Assembly (NCBI GenBank): GCA_042219525.1
Contig: JBDGPU010000086.1
Coordinates: 1 to 6,288 of the forward strand
Source: JBDGPU01 sp042219525
Lineage (GTDB): Archaea > Halobacteriota > Halobacteria > Halobacteriales > Haloferacaceae
DNA length: 6,288 nt
Direction: 5' to 3'
Made by a program: the position numbers and the translations under genes. Under the pieces are notes generated by a model that searched no databases, was not told the DNA's origin, and saw nothing but the letters and a program-made list of their open reading frames with translations. Numbering within the stretch: position 1 is the stretch's first letter; every line of letters starts with the position of its first letter. This document shows, piece by piece, positions 4,660 to 6,288 of the stretch.

Positions 4660-5817
4660 GTGTCACGCGAGAAACTGTTCGGGTCGCTGTGCGGGCTCGT
4701 CTTCCTCGTCAACTTCGCGCGGGTGGTGTTCGCGCCGCTCGTCAGCGAGTTCATCGCCGAGTTCGCGATCCAGGAGGGGACGGCCGGCCTCATCGTCACG
4801 CTCGTCTGGATCGGGTCCGCCTCGCCGCGGCTCCCGACGGGCTGGCTGCTGACGAAGGTCCCGCGCCACTACGTCGTCTTCGGCTCGGGCGCCATCCTGA
4901 CGGCCGCGTCCGCCTCCATCGCGCTCGCGAACAGCGTCCCGACTGTGATGATCGGGGCGTTCAGCATGGGGCTCGCCTCCGGCATCTACTTCGTCGCCGC
5001 TAACCCCTTCGTCTCCGAGCTCTTCCCCGACCGCGTCGGCCGCGTCATGGGGATCCACGGGACCGCGAGCCAGCTCGCCGCCGTCGTCGCCGCGCCGGTG
5101 GTCACCCTCGCGGTCGTCTACAACTGGCGCGTCGTGTTCGTCGGGCTCGGCATCGCGGCGGCGCTGACGACGGTGCTCATCTTCCTGCTCGCGCTACGGA
5201 CCGACCTCCCCGACGCCGGCCGCGAGGACACGTCGTTCCTCGCCGGCGCACGTCGCGAGTGGAAGATCATCCTCACCGGCGTCCTCATCCTCGGATTGAC
5301 CGGCTTCGCCTGGCAGGGGCTGTTCAACTTCTACGAGCTGTACATGCGCTCGAAGGGTATCGCGCCGAGCACCGCCCGGAACCTGCTGACGGTCATCTTC
5401 GGCGCCGGCGTGCCCGCGTTCTGGGTGTCCGGGCAGCTCGCGGACCGGTTCCGCCACGTCCCGTACATCATCACCCTGATGGGGACGTTCGCCGCGCTCG
5501 TGTTAGTCCTGACCGCGACGAACGGACTCGCGGCCGTCGTGCTCGTCTCGACGCTCATCGGGTTCGTCATCCACGCGATGTTCCCCGCGCTCGACACGTT
5601 CCTGCTCGATTCGATCCCGGACGAGAGCCGAGGCAGCGCGTACGCGGTCTACTCCGGGGTCATGATGCTGACCCAGTCGAGCGGCTCGTTCGCGGTCGGA
5701 AAGTTCGTCGAGATGGGGGTTACGTACGACACCGTCTTCACGTCGTTCGCGATCGGGGTGGCGATCCTGACGCTCGGGTTCGCCATTTTGGAGCGGGCGA
5801 ACCGATTACCGGCGTGA
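4660..5817 (+). CDS. MFS family transporter, 12 membrane segments
   Basis: A 385-residue integral membrane protein of the major facilitator superfamily, secondary transporters driven by ion gradients. About twelve hydrophobic segments can be read, at roughly 8-28, 41-60, 70-90, 94-116, 133-154, 157-178, 202-226, 240-258, 267-286, 288-311, 326-347 and 356-376. A charged cytoplasmic loop (DLPDAGREDTSFLAGARREWK) separates the halves. The second-half loop keeps the MFS signature GQLADRFRH (258-266), while the first-half copy is altered to GWLLTKVPRH (61-70), lacking the usual Asp. SRGSAYAVYSG (323-333) and VGRVMGIHGTASQ (126-138) are also typical. The GTG at 4660 gives a short N-terminus before the first segment, with a weak TATA-like patch 26 bases upstream. 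The substrate cannot be assigned. It is divergent from the zinc-finger gene, and the inverted right array begins about 30 bases after its stop. Confidence 0.92.
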   Translation: MSREKLFGSLCGLVFLVNFARVVFAPLVSEFIAEFAIQEGTAGLIVTLVWIGSASPRLPTGWLLTKVPRHYVVFGSGAILTAASASIALANSVPTVMIGAFSMGLASGIYFVAANPFVSELFPDRVGRVMGIHGTASQLAAVVAAPVVTLAVVYNWRVVFVGLGIAAALTTVLIFLLALRTDLPDAGREDTSFLAGARREWKIILTGVLILGLTGFAWQGLFNFYELYMRSKGIAPSTARNLLTVIFGAGVPAFWVSGQLADRFRHVPYIITLMGTFAALVLVLTATNGLAAVVLVSTLIGFVIHAMFPALDTFLLDSIPDESRGSAYAVYSGVMMLTQSSGSFAVGKFVEMGVTYDTVFTSFAIGVAILTLGFAILERANRLPA

Positions 5818-5840
5818 TGCGGATTGGAGTCCGTCTGTGT

Positions 5841-5871
5841 CGGAGCGCGAATCCGTTCCGTATTTTGATTT
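5841..5871 (+). terminator. Possible terminator after the MFS gene
   Basis: CGGA (5841-5844) and TCCG (5852-5855) form a short stem, followed by the T-rich TATTTTGATTT (5861-5871). T-rich tracts are the main archaeal termination signal. The T-rich part overlaps the decayed first unit of the right array, whose A/T boxes lie in the same place, so it may simply be repeat sequence. Confidence 0.3.
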
Positions 5872-6288
5872 AAAAAAGCAGATGCTGTTGTGCTTACCAG
5901 CAACACCGGGAAATCCCTCGGCCGCTCTTGTTTATAAACCATATTTATAGGTGCAGACGCTGCTGCGCTTGACAGCAACGCAACCACCTCGAAAGCCCCC
6001 GGTCGCTCTTGTTTATAAACCGTATTTATAGGTGCAGACGCTGCTGCCCTTGACAACACCGCAAACACCCAGAAAGCCCTCGGCCGCTCTTGCTTATAAA
6101 GCGTATTTAAAAGTGCAGACGCTGCTGCGCTTGACAGCACGACAGACACCCAGAAAGCCCTCGGCCGCTCTTGCTTATAAAGCGTATTTAAAGGTGCAGA
6201 CGCTGCTGCGCTTGACAGCACGACAGACACCCAGAAAGCCCTCGGCCGCTCTTGCTTATAAAGCGTATTTAAAGGTGCAGACGCTGCT
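5847..6288 (-). repeat. Right 81-bp tandem repeat array, inverted relative to the left one
   Basis: Units of exactly 81 nt lie at 5847-5927 (strongly decayed), 5928-6008, 6009-6089, 6090-6170 and 6171-6251, with 37 nt of a sixth at 6252-6288 cut by the window end. On the + strand each unit runs from TTGCTTATAAAGCG through GTGCAGACGCTGCTG to CTCGGCCGCTC, the reverse complement of the left-array unit. Against the unit at 6171-6251, by hand count, 6252-6288 is identical over its 37 nt, 6090-6170 matches 80/81, 6009-6089 about 73 and 5928-6008 about 68. Conservation thus falls steadily towards the genes. TATA-like boxes are at 6175-6181 and 6185-6192 in the unit at 6171. A minus-strand frame stays open through the array because 81 is a multiple of three; I treat it as non-coding. 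The array continues beyond the window. Confidence 0.93.

Overview
The window looks like chromosome or large-replicon DNA of a haloarchaeon (Halobacteria). The genes are GC-rich, and their products are acidic with many Asp and Glu residues. One protein carries a Tat-lipoprotein signal. Two genes, and possibly a third, begin within a few bases of where transcription should start downstream of TATA-like boxes, which is the leaderless pattern usual in this group. I cannot name the genus.

Layout: 1-249 is very GC-rich, has no gene I can support, and holds two strong hairpin-forming inverted repeats (29-72 and 182-246). At 250-573 there are four head-to-tail 81-bp repeat units plus a decayed fifth fragment to about 609. 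A less GC-rich, probably non-coding stretch follows and ends in a near-perfect 26-nt palindrome (819-844). Next come a Tat lipoprotein of unknown function with an HxHDWE motif (870-2987, +), an aldo/keto reductase (3074-4192, +), a 56-residue zinc-finger micro-protein (4274-4444, -) and an MFS transporter (4660-5817, +). From about 5847 to the window end the same 81-bp repeat returns in the opposite orientation, with five units and a cut sixth.

The most unusual feature is the pair of 81-bp arrays that bracket a four-gene, roughly 5.2-kb block as inverted repeats. Each unit carries two TATA-like boxes and a small conserved hairpin. Units furthest from the genes are nearly identical even between arrays (78/81 between the outermost left unit and an outer right unit), while units nearest the genes are the most degraded. 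I know of no described element that matches this.

The genes do not form an obvious pathway. The lipoprotein should be anchored outside the membrane, the reductase and zinc-finger protein are cytosolic, and the transporter lies in the membrane. The reductase and zinc-finger genes converge. The zinc-finger and transporter genes diverge from a shared 215-bp promoter region. The genes appear to be separate transcription units, so a shared function is not shown; what links them is their position between the arrays.
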